64,000 nucleotides of DNA from CAIYRG01 sp964494505 (GCA_964494505.1 CAZBRO010000011.1:70345-134344); one strand, 5' to 3'; shown: positions 1-9,330, numbered from the stretch's first letter. Notes: generated by a model not told the origin, from the letters alone. A program made the numbers and translations.

Positions 1-1277
1 TCCAGCGCCGGATTGCAGCGATAGGAAAGCGCCCACCACACCGCGTCCATGTTCTGCGGATCGATGTCCTCATCCAGCGCGATGACATATTTGCCGACCG
101 CACGGTGCTGCGCGCACAGCCCGTACATCGCCCGCCATATCTCCTGGCGCGGCGTGCCCTTTTCGATGTGCAGCATGCAGACCTTGCGCAAATTGGTCAG
201 CGGCTCGTGCAGCGACACCCGCTTGACGAATTTCATGCCCAGCGCATGCAGCCCCTGCAACAGCAGCGGCTCCAGCGACACCCGCTTGATGAGGCTCGAT
301 TCGGAGGGCGTTACCTGGCTGATGATAGAGGTGAGGACGGCGTCCTTGCGCCGCGTGATCGCGGTCACATCCATGAAGGCGTTGTATTCCTGCAAGTTCA
401 CATGGCCGTGGGATTCGCCGAAGGGGGCTTCAGGTTCCAGCCATTCGGTGTCGATATAGCCTTCGATCACGATTTCGGCTTCAGCCGGCACCATCAGGTC
501 GACGGTCTTGGCCTTCACCACATTGATCGGCGCGCCCACGAGACCGCCGGCCACGTCGAACTCGTCCACCGATTCGGCGATCTTCTGTGTCGAGACGAAG
601 GTGATCGCGGGCGGGGCGCCCAGCACCACGGCGGCCGGCATCTTCTCGCCGCGCTTCTTGTATTTCAGCCAATGCGCGTAGATACCCGGGCGCAACTCCA
701 GCGACGGATTCATGCCCAGCCGGCGGCGCGTCTTCACCTGTCCGCGATAATTGCCGACGTTCTGGACCCCGGTGTCGGGGTCCTTGGTGATGTATTGCGA
801 CAGCGTGGTGTAGGGCGCGTTGTCCCAGCCCGGCGTGGAAATCGGCACGGGGATTCCGTCCAGACCCATGCCTTCCTTGTTCAGTTCGTCGCCCATGATC
901 ACGATCTCGTGGCAGGGCGCGTCTTCGACCACGCGGGGCTTTATCGGGTTCGCGGTTGCGCGCGCCCAGGTGGCCTCGATCTGGTCCAATTCGCAGCCGA
1001 GCCCGATGCGATAAATCTCGCGGTTGGCCGCGAGCCCGCCGACGATCACCGGAATGTCGTAATGCTTGCCCTTGCTGTCGATCACGTTGGTGAACAGGAA
1101 TGCCTTGCGGTCGTTTTCCGCGATGCCGCCGCGGAATTGCCAGCGCACCAGCGGATGCATTTCGGTGTCCTTGTTGATCGGCCGGTCCACGCGGATCAAC
1201 TGGCCGGCTTTTTCGAGCGCGGCGATGTGATCGTGCAAATCGGGGTAGGTGCGGGCCGGGACTTCGCGGCGGTTCAT
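1..1277 (-). CDS. UbiD family decarboxylase (3' end beyond window)
   Basis: The visible ~425 residues align by eye with the complete UbiD homologue encoded near 25-26.6 kb. Shared blocks include RVDRPINKDTE near the N-terminus, the PVPISTPG and GNYRGQ segments, the acidic active-site stretch EAPFGESHGH, and VTPSESS. UbiD enzymes use prenylated FMN, made by UbiX, to (de)carboxylate aromatic or alpha,beta-unsaturated acids in the cytoplasm. The ATG is preceded by AAGGAG about 12 nt upstream. The C-terminus runs off the left edge, so integrity cannot be judged. A UbiX homologue lies in the same window at 28.3 kb. The substrate is not predictable; the neighbouring solute-binding protein and Rieske oxygenase favour an aromatic acid. 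The family call is secure, the specificity is not. Confidence 0.9.
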   Translation of the reverse strand, partial: MNRREVPARTYPDLHDHIAALEKAGQLIRVDRPINKDTEMHPLVRWQFRGGIAENDRKAFLFTNVIDSKGKHYDIPVIVGGLAANREIYRIGLGCELDQIEATWARATANPIKPRVVEDAPCHEIVIMGDELNKEGMGLDGIPVPISTPGWDNAPYTTLSQYITKDPDTGVQNVGNYRGQVKTRRRLGMNPSLELRPGIYAHWLKYKKRGEKMPAAVVLGAPPAITFVSTQKIAESVDEFDVAGGLVGAPINVVKAKTVDLMVPAEAEIVIEGYIDTEWLEPEAPFGESHGHVNLQEYNAFMDVTAITRRKDAVLTSIISQVTPSESSLIKRVSLEPLLLQGLHALGMKFVKRVSLHEPLTNLRKVCMLHIEKGTPRQEIWRAMYGLCAQHRAVGKYVIALDEDIDPQNMDAVWWALSYRCNPAL

Positions 1278-1377
1278 GTGGGGACCGGGCTCCTTCGATG
1301 AGGGGCTCAAATGCGCCGAAGAATGGTGTGAAATCAAGCGAGCTTTTCCTACCCTCCCTCAAGCGTTGGGATTCATT

Positions 1378-2403
1378 TTAAGGTGCGTTGATCAGCGCGC
1401 GGGCTTGGGCCACCACGCCCGGGGGTGCGGTCACCGTGTCGCGCACGATTTTCGCCACTTCGTCCCCCGAGAGCGGCACCACGGCATAGGCGATTTTCTC
1501 GGCATCCGCGAAAAACGCGCGATCGTGCATGGCCGCGTCGAAGGCTTTCCGCAACACCGCCACGCGGCCGGCCGGAACGCCGGGCGGGGCGAGATAGGGC
1601 TGACCCAGCATGGTGGGCGAGGAGATCAGCGTCAAAATCTGGCGCTGTTCGTCCGTCTTGGCCAGCTCCGTCACCAGCGGCACATCGGGCAGCAGCGGAT
1701 CGCGTTTCGGCCCCATCTGGGCCAGGAACACGATCTTCTTGTCCTTGATCCATTCGGGATATTCGCTCAAGACCGAGGTCAAGCCGACGCTGCGGGCCTG
1801 CACTTCGCCCCGCTCCATGGCGAGGAAAACCTCGGCCGAGCTGCGATAGCCCATCACGATCTTGAACTTCGTGCCCAGCACCTTGTTCATCGCGGTCGGG
1901 AAAATGACGATGGACGATCCAACGCCGGTACCGCCGAGCGCGAGTTCCGTCTTCTTCGCGTCCTCGATGGTCTTCACGCCGGTTGTGTGCCAGACGAAGG
2001 TCACCGAGTTGCGGTCGCCGGGCGAGCCCAGCCAGTTGAACCTGGCGGAATCATAACGCACGCCGCGGCCGTCGATCACCTGATGCAGCGGGATCGCGTC
2101 GTTGATGACGGCGATGAAAGTGCCGTCTTTGGGCGCGTTGTTGTACATGTAATTGGTGGCGAGCACGTTGCCGCCGCCCGGCATGTTCTGCACCACGATG
2201 GTCGGATTGCCCGGAAGATATTTCGCCATGTGCTTGGCGACGAGCCGCGCGATGAGGTCGTAGGTGCCGCCCACGCCCGTGCTGGTGACGATGGTCAACT
2301 GCTTCCACTGATAGGCGGGCTCCGCCGCGTAGGCGCGGGCCCCGGCGAGCGAAGCCAATCCGGAAAGAAACGTGCGGCGGCGCATCATGGTTTTCTTAGG
2401 CAC
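1378..2403 (-). CDS. Bug/TctC-type periplasmic solute-binding protein
   Basis: A 341-residue protein with a twin-arginine-like leader (RRRTFLSGLASLAGARAYA) followed by the Bug/TctC fold: a VTSTGVGGTYD segment, PTIVVQNMPGGGN (the typical family block is NMPGAGG), and a C-terminal region that includes APPGVPAGRVAVLRKAFD. Such proteins bind carboxylates for tripartite tricarboxylate transporters or act as orphan sensors. No TctA/TctB membrane genes are visible, so it is an orphan here. The longest frame starts at GTG; ATG codons 15 and 18 nt further in (MMRRR) may be the true start, as no strong Shine-Dalgarno marks the GTG. It lies about 100 nt upstream of the partial UbiD gene on the same strand, which suggests uptake or sensing of the acid processed there (inference). 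Confidence 0.85.
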   Translation of the reverse strand: MPKKTMMRRRTFLSGLASLAGARAYAAEPAYQWKQLTIVTSTGVGGTYDLIARLVAKHMAKYLPGNPTIVVQNMPGGGNVLATNYMYNNAPKDGTFIAVINDAIPLHQVIDGRGVRYDSARFNWLGSPGDRNSVTFVWHTTGVKTIEDAKKTELALGGTGVGSSIVIFPTAMNKVLGTKFKIVMGYRSSAEVFLAMERGEVQARSVGLTSVLSEYPEWIKDKKIVFLAQMGPKRDPLLPDVPLVTELAKTDEQRQILTLISSPTMLGQPYLAPPGVPAGRVAVLRKAFDAAMHDRAFFADAEKIAYAVVPLSGDEVAKIVRDTVTAPPGVVAQARALINAP

Positions 2404-2426
2404 TCAGGAAGGCCTGCAATTCGGCA

Positions 2427-2518
2427 AGCTCATGCTTCGACAAGCTCATGCTTCGACAAGCTCAGCATGAGGAATGTATTATAATCCTCACATCCTCAGC
2501 TTGTCGAAGGATGAGGGG
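2427..2518. repeat. Short palindromic repeat cluster (family A), with tandem duplication
   Basis: A 16-nt unit (AAGCTCATGCTTCGAC) is present twice in tandem, followed by AAGCTCAGCATGAGGA. An inverted relative (CCTCAGCTTGTCGAAGGA) lies 20 nt further on. The shared core is CTTCGACAAGCTCA with CATGAGG/CCTCATC arms, so each unit can fold. Related copies occur at 32.34, 47.95, 47.99 and 54.74 kb, always between genes. Confidence 0.8.
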
Positions 2519-2523
2519 CTGCG

Positions 2524-4164
2524 CTAGCCGGGATAGCGCGAGAATTCGTAGCCCTCTTTGACCATGAATTCGAGCAGAAACGGCTGGTTTCGCTCCGTCA
2601 CGACTACGGCCTCGCGAATGGCGGGCGCGATATCGGCGGGCCGTTCGATCCGCAAGGACGCCACATTCAGACCTTCGGCCACCTTGGCGTAATTGCCGCC
2701 GACGCTGAGGGCGCCATATTTCTCGGTCGCGGTTTCCAGCACATGGCGTTCGCAGGCCATCACGCCATTGTTGAAGACGATGGTGAGAATGCCGATACGC
2801 GCGCGCGCCGCCGTCTCGATGTCCATCCCCGTCATGCCGAAGGAGCAATCACCCATCACATTGATGCAGAGCTTTTCGGGTGCCGCCAATTTCGCCCCCA
2901 TCACCAACCCAAGCCCGTAACCCAATTGGGTGGACTTGCCCCAGCCGAGATAGGAATTGGGTGCGGCCGTCTCCCAGAACGGCAAGAATTGCTCGCGCGG
3001 TGATCCGGAATCATGCGTGACGATGGTGTTGGCGCGGTCGACGTTCTTCATCAGCTCGCGGATGACGCGATACTGGTTGATCGGGATTTCGTCGGAATCG
3101 AGCTGTTTCGCCCACTCCGCGAGCCAGTCCCGTTTGATGCCGGCGATTTCGTCTTTCAACTCAGCAAGGCGGCCGTCCTCGCGCAGCGTTTTCTGGCGCT
3201 CGACTTCCGCGATCACCGCATCCAGAACCAGCGCCGCATCGCCCACGAGCGCGAGGTCGCAGGCGTAATCCTTGTTGATGTCGGCGGCGTCGTTGGTGGA
3301 ATGGATGATGGTCTTGCCCCTGGGCACGGAGGGACCGAACGAGGTCTTCGTCAGGCTCGAGCCGATCGCGAAAATCACATCGGCGCGCTTGAGGAATTCC
3401 ACATACATCTTCGGCCGCGAGCGCGTGGAGGCGCCAAGCGCGAGCGGATGGGTTTCGGCAATCGCGCTCTTGCCCGGATTGGTGCAGGCGACGGCCGCGG
3501 GGATTAACTCGGCCAGCATCGCCAGACGCGCGCTCGCATCGGCGTAATGCACGCCCTGGCCCGCCCACAGCAGCGGCTGTTTCGCGGCGAGCAACATGCG
3601 TGCGGCTTCCTTCACCGCATCGGGATCGGGCGCCGAGCGCAACACCGGAACGGGGCGGTAAATCAACTCCCCCGTGAAGTCCGCCTCAAACACCGGATTG
3701 GGAATCTCCACCAGAACCGGGCCGGGCTTGCCGCTGCGCATGGCGTGATAGGCGCGGCGCATGAGGTCGGGCAATTCCTGCACCGATGAAGCCATCGCCG
3801 ACCATTTGGTGACGGGGCGGAACACGTCGGCCGCGCGGAAGGTCGGGCGTATATATTGGCGCTCGGCCGCGAAGCCCGCCGGGATCACCAGCATCGGGAC
3901 GTTCTCGGAAAACGCCTGCGCCACGCCGGCAAATGCATTCTCGATGCCCGGTCCGTGCTGTGCGGCGAAGACGCCGTTCTGGCGCCCTTTGCGGATGCGG
4001 GAATAGCCGTCCGCCATCCCGACGCCGACGCGTTCCTGCCGGCAGAGGATCGGACGGATGCCGATTGTCGCGCACGCATCGATCAGCGGATTGCGCGGGT
4101 AACAGGCGAGGAAATCCGTGCCCTCGCGTTTGAGGATTTCGGCAACGATTTCTGCGCCTTTCAA
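2524..4164 (-). CDS. Thiamine diphosphate-dependent enzyme (acetolactate synthase/decarboxylase-like)
   Basis: A 546-residue three-domain ThDP enzyme. The N-terminal pyrimidine-binding domain starts with the family-typical MKGAEIVAEILKREG and carries the catalytic glutamate in CRQERVGVGM (E44). The C-terminal domain has the ThDP/Mg motif beginning GDCSFGM at about residue 437 and ending with NN 28 residues on; the usual GDG is GDC here. Homologues are annotated as thiamine-pyrophosphate-requiring proteins, acetolactate-synthase-like or benzoylformate-decarboxylase-like. The start is TTG with GGGG about 8 nt upstream, chosen because the conserved N-terminus begins there. Likely role: decarboxylation or ligation of a 2-keto acid in the surrounding catabolic block. 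Exact reaction unknown. Confidence 0.85.
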   Translation of the reverse strand: MKGAEIVAEILKREGTDFLACYPRNPLIDACATIGIRPILCRQERVGVGMADGYSRIRKGRQNGVFAAQHGPGIENAFAGVAQAFSENVPMLVIPAGFAAERQYIRPTFRAADVFRPVTKWSAMASSVQELPDLMRRAYHAMRSGKPGPVLVEIPNPVFEADFTGELIYRPVPVLRSAPDPDAVKEAARMLLAAKQPLLWAGQGVHYADASARLAMLAELIPAAVACTNPGKSAIAETHPLALGASTRSRPKMYVEFLKRADVIFAIGSSLTKTSFGPSVPRGKTIIHSTNDAADINKDYACDLALVGDAALVLDAVIAEVERQKTLREDGRLAELKDEIAGIKRDWLAEWAKQLDSDEIPINQYRVIRELMKNVDRANTIVTHDSGSPREQFLPFWETAAPNSYLGWGKSTQLGYGLGLVMGAKLAAPEKLCINVMGDCSFGMTGMDIETAARARIGILTIVFNNGVMACERHVLETATEKYGALSVGGNYAKVAEGLNVASLRIERPADIAPAIREAVVVTERNQPFLLEFMVKEGYEFSRYPG

Positions 4165-4256
4165 CGGTCAACCCCGGATTTTTGCGAACGCGCGCGAGTG
4201 TGCGACGCCGCGCGCGTGCGGCGCAATCGCTATTTGGCGCGCCTCGGGCTGTCCCG

Positions 4257-6722
4257 CTACAAGAGGAAATCTCCCGCCACAAGCGAGGAGGGGCCATGCA
4301 CGGCGATGCTGAAATCGGCCGCGCCGTCGCCATTGACGTCGCCCGAAACGATGAGGCTGCCGTCACCCGCCGCCGCGAAATTGAGTTCGCCCGCGACGTG
4401 ATGGAACGCTTGCTTGCCGATGAAGGTGAAGGTCTGATTGCCGCTCTGCACCGTGTTCGCGTCGATGTGCGAGAGATCGATCCGGTCGCCTTGCGCGTGG
4501 CTGAAGTCCGCAATCGTGTCCGGCGCTGTGACGCTGGAGTCCGCGGTCAGGTTGAAGACGAAACGGTCGGCCGCGCCTCCGCCGGAAAGCGTGTCCGTGC
4601 CCGGCCCGCCCCATAGCGTATCCTTACCGGTGCCGCCCGACAGGGAATCGTTTCCTGCGCCGCCGGTGAGCGCATTGGCGTCCCAGTTGCCCGTGAGCGT
4701 GTCGTCATAGCTCGAGCCGGCCAGGGATTCGATACGGATCAGCGTGTCGCCCGCTGCATCGCCGCCCGACCCGATGCCCGTCGAGAGACTCACATTCACG
4801 GCCGAGGGCGAGGCCGCATAATTGGCGGTGTCGGAGCCGCTCCCGCCATCGAGCGTGTCGGCGCCACCGAGGCCCGCAAGCACATTATTCGCTTTGTTGC
4901 CGACGAGAAGATTGGCTTCCGAATTGCCCGTACCCGCGATGCCGGCGGTCCCCGTCAGGGCGAGATTTTCCACATTGTCAGGAAGCACATAGGTTGCCGA
5001 AGACCGCACGGAATCGAATCCGCCGCCGGAAGATTCGATGATCGTGTCCTGCGTGTTGTCGACGCAATAGAGATCGTTCCCCAAACCGCCCGCCATGGTA
5101 TCTGCGCCCGCGCCGCCATTGAGCGTGTCTTCTTCAACGGTGCCCGTCAGGCTGTCGTTGGCGGCAGTCCCCGTGATGGAGACGCCCGGTAGATTGAGGA
5201 CCTTCACCGTGAAGGCTTGATCGAATGTTTCGCCCGACCCGTCGGTGACGCGAACGGTGACGGCGTGGGAAGCTTCGGTCTCGAAATCCAGCGGGCCAGC
5301 GACGACAAGATTGCCGCCGTCGATTGCGAACACGCCGTCCGGATCGGAAGCGATGGAAAAGCCGAGCGTGGCGTTCGGATCGCTGTCGATTGCGGAGAGC
5401 GTGCCGATCACCGTGCCGTTGGCGCTGTCCTCTGCGACCGATGAATCGGAAAGTGCGATGCCGGTGGGGCCGGCGCCGCCGGAGCCGAAAATGAAATCGG
5501 ACGGAAGAAGGTTCGAAAGCGTGGCGTTCATCAATGTGAGGCTGCTGCCGCCGCCGAGGTCGATCACGCCGCTGAGCCCGCTCTGGAGCGCTTGCAGGAG
5601 CGGATTGAGCAGGCTTTGGATTCCGGGAACACCGGAGAGATCGATCTTGTCGCCCTGGGCGGCGGAAAAATCGGCAATCGTGTCCTGACCGCTCCCGGCG
5701 TGGAACGTGTCCGCCCCCGCGCCGCCGACGAAGAGATCGTTCCCGGACGAACCGTCGATGACGTCTGCGCCCGAACCGCCCGAAACGAGCGCATCCCAAG
5801 GGCTGGCGGCCCAGGGGTGGGAGGTGTCCATGGCCGGCGCTGCGGCAAGCGAATCATTGCCGGTTTGCACGTTCGGCCCCGTGGCGATTTGCGAGGATGT
5901 CAGCCCATAGAAATGATTGCCGGAGATGGCGGCGGAGATGTTGCTCGCATTCTTCAGGGCCAGCGGCGTGTGAACCGAGTAGTCGTTGAGAATCGTGTTG
6001 CCGGTAATCGAGAGGTGCGAGTGGGCGTAGGGAGCGGATTCCTCGGCATAGGAGATGATGATGGGGTTCTGGGAATTCGGCCCCTGCCGGATGATGTTGC
6101 CCTGGATGACCGCATTCCCTCCATTGGGCAGATCGATGCTGTAGCTGGCGGTGCCGTTCGCGTCGTCGATGCGGTTGTCGAGGATGGTCGTGTTCGTGGC
6201 GCGGCTCTTCAACTCGTGGCCCACGGGCGCGTCGTGGAGATAGCTGTTCGTAACGGTCAGGTTGGCGATGTGGTCGACATAGATGTTGTGGGTGTAGCCA
6301 TTGCCGGTGCCGTTGTGGGCGAACTCGGAGTGGTCGATGGTAATCGCCCCTCCCGCGACGCTGGCGGCCAGGATTCCTTCCTGATTGTCGTGGAAATAGG
6401 AGTTTTCGATCGTGAGCTTGCCGCCTTCATAGCGGATGCCCGCGCCGTTGCCCGATCCGACCGTTGCGCCGGAAAATTCCAGATGATCGATGGTCACATC
6501 GGTGTTGGTGACGAGAATGCCCTTGGAGTTGGCGATGGGCTTAGTGGCCACGAAATGGGCCATGCCGCCGACGCCGACGATGCTGATCTTGGTGTTGATG
6601 ATCGCGCTGTCGTCGTAATAGGTGCCTGCCGCGACATAGATCGTGTCGCCGTCATGGGAAGCCGCTACGGCCGCCCCCAATGTCGCATATTCCTGTCCAT
6701 AACCGGCGGTCAAAACGGCCAT
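4257..6722 (-). CDS. Secreted parallel beta-helix / cadherin-like / RTX-repeat protein
   Basis: An 821-residue protein without an N-terminal signal peptide, as expected for type I secretion. Residues ~1-300 are a NosD/pectate-lyase-like right-handed beta-helix (repeated asparagine- and isoleucine-rich turns). Two glycine-aspartate RTX blocks follow: GGSGADVIDGSSGND near residue 315 and several copies between ~520 and ~720 (GGAGADTMAGGLGNDLY, GGAGNDSLSGGTGKD). A cadherin-like domain (~423-515) separates them. The C-terminus resembles the terminal RTX secretion region and includes GDVNGDGAADFS, a calcium-loop-like stretch. A GGGAG-type ribosome site precedes the ATG. RTX repeats bind Ca2+ after export. 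No type I transporter genes are in the window. It could be a polysaccharide lyase/epimerase-like enzyme or an adhesin; catalytic residues were not identified. Confidence 0.85.
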   Translation of the reverse strand: MAVLTAGYGQEYATLGAAVAASHDGDTIYVAAGTYYDDSAIINTKISIVGVGGMAHFVATKPIANSKGILVTNTDVTIDHLEFSGATVGSGNGAGIRYEGGKLTIENSYFHDNQEGILAASVAGGAITIDHSEFAHNGTGNGYTHNIYVDHIANLTVTNSYLHDAPVGHELKSRATNTTILDNRIDDANGTASYSIDLPNGGNAVIQGNIIRQGPNSQNPIIISYAEESAPYAHSHLSITGNTILNDYSVHTPLALKNASNISAAISGNHFYGLTSSQIATGPNVQTGNDSLAAAPAMDTSHPWAASPWDALVSGGSGADVIDGSSGNDLFVGGAGADTFHAGSGQDTIADFSAAQGDKIDLSGVPGIQSLLNPLLQALQSGLSGVIDLGGGSSLTLMNATLSNLLPSDFIFGSGGAGPTGIALSDSSVAEDSANGTVIGTLSAIDSDPNATLGFSIASDPDGVFAIDGGNLVVAGPLDFETEASHAVTVRVTDGSGETFDQAFTVKVLNLPGVSITGTAANDSLTGTVEEDTLNGGAGADTMAGGLGNDLYCVDNTQDTIIESSGGGFDSVRSSATYVLPDNVENLALTGTAGIAGTGNSEANLLVGNKANNVLAGLGGADTLDGGSGSDTANYAASPSAVNVSLSTGIGSGGDAAGDTLIRIESLAGSSYDDTLTGNWDANALTGGAGNDSLSGGTGKDTLWGGPGTDTLSGGGAADRFVFNLTADSSVTAPDTIADFSHAQGDRIDLSHIDANTVQSGNQTFTFIGKQAFHHVAGELNFAAAGDGSLIVSGDVNGDGAADFSIAVHGPSSLVAGDFLL

Positions 6723-6954
6723 AAGATCTCCCCCCCGCCAAACGCGTTTTGACGCGTGCGGTCACGTTCGAAGTTTCGCGATTTGCCCCACTCTCGCTGA
6801 TCGCGGACGCCGCAAAAGCGCCCGTCTGGTCAGACGAGGATGCCGCGAGTTTGGGAGGGTTAAGCCTCAAGTCAAATCACTTGGGGCCTAACGGCTGTGA
6901 CATTGATGAGACTTGAACGATGCAGCGCGGGCGTCGCCGGCTTGGGCTTTACTA

Positions 6955-8199
6955 TTAGGCTGGCGCCATAACGCCCATGCGCACAAGCTCGCCCATCCCG
7001 CGCGCGAAATCGGTGCCTTTGGGGACCTCGACACGGGTCGAGCGCACGCGATAGCTTTTGGGGTCCATCCCGGGGAGCGGCTCGCCTTCTTCGAGGTCTT
7101 TCAGCGTCTGCAGCAGGAGACGCCTGATCTTCACGATGGCCGCGTCGCTCGCGAGCAGATGCTCGAGCGAGCGGTCGGAAATCGGCCCCATGGATTCCTG
7201 GATCGCGCAATCCTGCGTGCCGAGCCCCTTCATTCCGGTGAAGGACCGGCCGCTCGCCTGTTGCTGGCGGTCGATCAGATAATCGTTGGCCCTGTTGCGG
7301 ACGGCGTGGTCGGTGCCGGGAATATCCTCCGTGTGGATGCCGCGGCCTTCCCGGGAACGGGCAAGCTCTTCATCCGTGAACGGACGATTGGGATGAAAAT
7401 CGATGCTGTAGAGCATGGTGTTCTCATCGTCGATGGGGGCCCAGACATGGGCCGCATGCGGCACAGACGAGATGATCTTGTGGAAGGGCATCAGCATGAC
7501 GTTCACGTTCCACATGATGATGCCGGTGCCGGGGTCGCGGCCGGTTCCGACCACGAAACCGAATTCGGTCGGCATCACTTCGTAATAGGAGGGAACGATG
7601 CGCCGGCTCGGTTCGGCATCGCCGCCGTGCAGGAAAGTCAGATGGGTCGCGTCGAAGCCGCCTTCCACGCCTTGCAGCCAATTGCATTCCTGGATGTGGC
7701 GCGTGGCATAGCGCTGTGCGGGCGGTACCAGCGTCCATTCGAGGTCCGGAAAATCGGGCTTCAGTTCCGGCGGCCCCATATAGGCCCAAACCATTTCGCC
7801 CCGCTCGATGCAAGGGTAGGCGCGCGTCTTGAGTTGGGATTTGATGTTGCGGATCTGGACCTCGTTGGCCTGAGGCAGGCAGGGCACATCGACGCAATTG
7901 CCTTCCACGTCGAATTTCAACCCATGATAGACGCAGCGCAAACCGGCCCCTTCGTTGCGGCCGAAGAACAGTGAGGCGGTGCGATGGGGGCAGCGCTCGT
8001 CCAACAGGCCGACGCGTCCGAGGGAGTCGCGGAACAGCACGAGATTCTCGCCGAGCAGCCGGACGCGGACCGGCGCGCAATCCGGCGCCGCAATCTGATG
8101 GGCGAACGCCGCCGGAATCCAATAGCGGCGCATCAGCGTCCCCATCGGGGTGCCGGGTCCCACGCGGGTCAGACGGTCGTTGTCTTCCTTCGACAGCAC
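6955..8199 (-). CDS. Rieske [2Fe-2S] aromatic ring-hydroxylating oxygenase, alpha subunit
   Basis: A 414-residue oxygenase component. The Rieske cluster ligands are C70-P-H72 and C89-V-Y-H92. The mononuclear iron site is in FDATHLTFLH, after QECNWLQGVEGG, a pattern typical of the phthalate 4,5-dioxygenase/LigXa-like group; the C-terminal GPISDRSLEHLLASD block is also typical of that group. It would hydroxylate or O-demethylate an aromatic acid using electrons from a reductase that is not encoded nearby. The start is GTG with GAGG 6 nt upstream, 15 nt after the stop of the SDR gene, so the two are very probably co-transcribed. Substrate unknown. Confidence 0.92.
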   Translation of the reverse strand: MLSKEDNDRLTRVGPGTPMGTLMRRYWIPAAFAHQIAAPDCAPVRVRLLGENLVLFRDSLGRVGLLDERCPHRTASLFFGRNEGAGLRCVYHGLKFDVEGNCVDVPCLPQANEVQIRNIKSQLKTRAYPCIERGEMVWAYMGPPELKPDFPDLEWTLVPPAQRYATRHIQECNWLQGVEGGFDATHLTFLHGGDAEPSRRIVPSYYEVMPTEFGFVVGTGRDPGTGIIMWNVNVMLMPFHKIISSVPHAAHVWAPIDDENTMLYSIDFHPNRPFTDEELARSREGRGIHTEDIPGTDHAVRNRANDYLIDRQQQASGRSFTGMKGLGTQDCAIQESMGPISDRSLEHLLASDAAIVKIRRLLLQTLKDLEEGEPLPGMDPKSYRVRSTRVEVPKGTDFARGMGELVRMGVMAPA

Positions 8200-8214
8200 G
8201 TGCGCCTCGCCACC

Positions 8215-8967
8215 CTAGTCGCCGCCCGGCATCATAGCCGCACAGCCGCCGTCCACGAACAGCTCGGTCCCGGCGATGAAATCCGAATCGTCCGACACCA
8301 GGAACAGCATGGCGCGGGCGAGATCGATGGGTTCGCCAGGGCGATTGCGCAGGTTCACGATTTTCCGGTCGGGATTGAACGAGTCCTTGCCCACGGGCGA
8401 GCCGATCTTGTTCGGCACCACGCAGTTGACGCGGATGTTATAGGGGGCGAGCTGGATGGCGAGCGAGCGGGTGAGATTGATGACGCCGGCCTTGGCGGCG
8501 GTATAGGCGATGGCGCGCCCCCGCCCATAATGGCCGGAGGTCGAGCTGACATTGACGATCTTGCCGCCGTGGCCGGCTTCGATCATCGCCTTGGCGGCGT
8601 ATTTGCTGAACAGCATGGGGGCGGTCAGGCAGACGGCGAAAACGCGGTCCCACTCGGCCTTGGTGATGTCGAAGAGGTGCTTGTTGTCGGATATGGCGAC
8701 GTTGTTGATGAGGATGTCGAGCCGGCCCCAATCGGCGGCGACGGCGTTCACGGTGTCGACGATCTGGGCTTCTTCGGATACGTCGCAGAGATAGCTCTTG
8801 GCGCGGCCCCCGGCCGCCTGAATGGCGGCGGTCACGCGATCGGCGCGGGGGCCGTCCATATCGACAACGGCGACGGCGGCACCTTCGCTCGCAAAGAGCT
8901 TGGCCGCTTCCTCGCCGATATTGCGGCCTGCGCCGGTGACGATGGCAACCTGATCGGAAAGTTTCAT
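8215..8967 (-). CDS. Short-chain dehydrogenase/reductase (SDR)
   Basis: A 250-residue classical SDR: cofactor motif TGAGRNIGE at 11-19 (GxxxGxG variant), D61-V for the adenine ring, NNVA at 88-91, catalytic serine near 141, and Y155xxxK159. The C-terminal FVDGGCAAMMPGG is family-typical. It oxidises an alcohol or dihydrodiol, or reduces a ketone, with NAD(P)(H). It is the first gene of a two-gene unit with the Rieske oxygenase, an arrangement that suggests dihydrodiol dehydrogenation or oxidation of the oxygenase product (inference). The start ATG is followed by the canonical MKLSDQVAIVTGAG. Confidence 0.92.
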   Translation of the reverse strand: MKLSDQVAIVTGAGRNIGEEAAKLFASEGAAVAVVDMDGPRADRVTAAIQAAGGRAKSYLCDVSEEAQIVDTVNAVAADWGRLDILINNVAISDNKHLFDITKAEWDRVFAVCLTAPMLFSKYAAKAMIEAGHGGKIVNVSSTSGHYGRGRAIAYTAAKAGVINLTRSLAIQLAPYNIRVNCVVPNKIGSPVGKDSFNPDRKIVNLRNRPGEPIDLARAMLFLVSDDSDFIAGTELFVDGGCAAMMPGGD

Positions 8968-9041
8968 GATGCGCGCGGGGTTTGGGCGTCCCGCTAGCGA
9001 TAGCTGGCTTGCGGCGGCTCAGCAATCCGGTTCGAAACGCC

Positions 9042-9272
9042 TCAGCCTTGGGTTCGGGAAAGGGCGGCGCGCTGGACAGCCATCAGGTCGCGAACGGCGG
9101 ACATAAGGTCGGAGGTCTTCTCGGCTTCGGCCGGCGAGATGGCGTCCTGCCTTGACGCGCGGGAGCTGCGAGCCCGGGACCGAGAGGCGCCGGACGGCGT
9201 GTCACGGCCGGCCCGAGAAAATTCCGCCCACGCTTCGTCTCCGCGCAGCGCAACGACATTCCCGAAATTCAT
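9042..9272 (-). CDS. Small hypothetical protein downstream of a FixK/FNR-type box
   Basis: Encodes 76 residues (MNFGNVVALRGDEAWAEF...) with an Arg/Ser/Ala-rich middle and a helical C-terminus; no recognisable domain. The ATG follows GGAGGCGGTA, a very good ribosome site. The upstream 68 nt contain a perfect TTGAC-N4-GTCAA dyad and a TATTCT -10-like element. It lies directly behind the Crp/Fnr regulator gene, which makes it a candidate target of that regulator. Reality of the gene is supported by the ribosome site and promoter context rather than by homology. Confidence 0.6.
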   Translation of the reverse strand: MNFGNVVALRGDEAWAEFSRAGRDTPSGASRSRARSSRASRQDAISPAEAEKTSDLMSAVRDLMAVQRAALSRTQG

Positions 9273-9330
9273 TACCGCCTCCTCTGTGACTCAACCGATA
9301 TACGTAGAATACCGGAGGGGGGGCGGCGCA

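Noticed and set aside
105..2484. Long plus-strand frames opposite the partial UbiD and Bug/TctC genes
   Set aside because: Shadow frames. The minus-strand translations contain the conserved motifs; the plus frames do not.
2427..2518. Possible CRISPR array
   Set aside because: Repeats are 16 nt, palindromic and immediately adjacent without spacers; they are dispersed intergenic elements.
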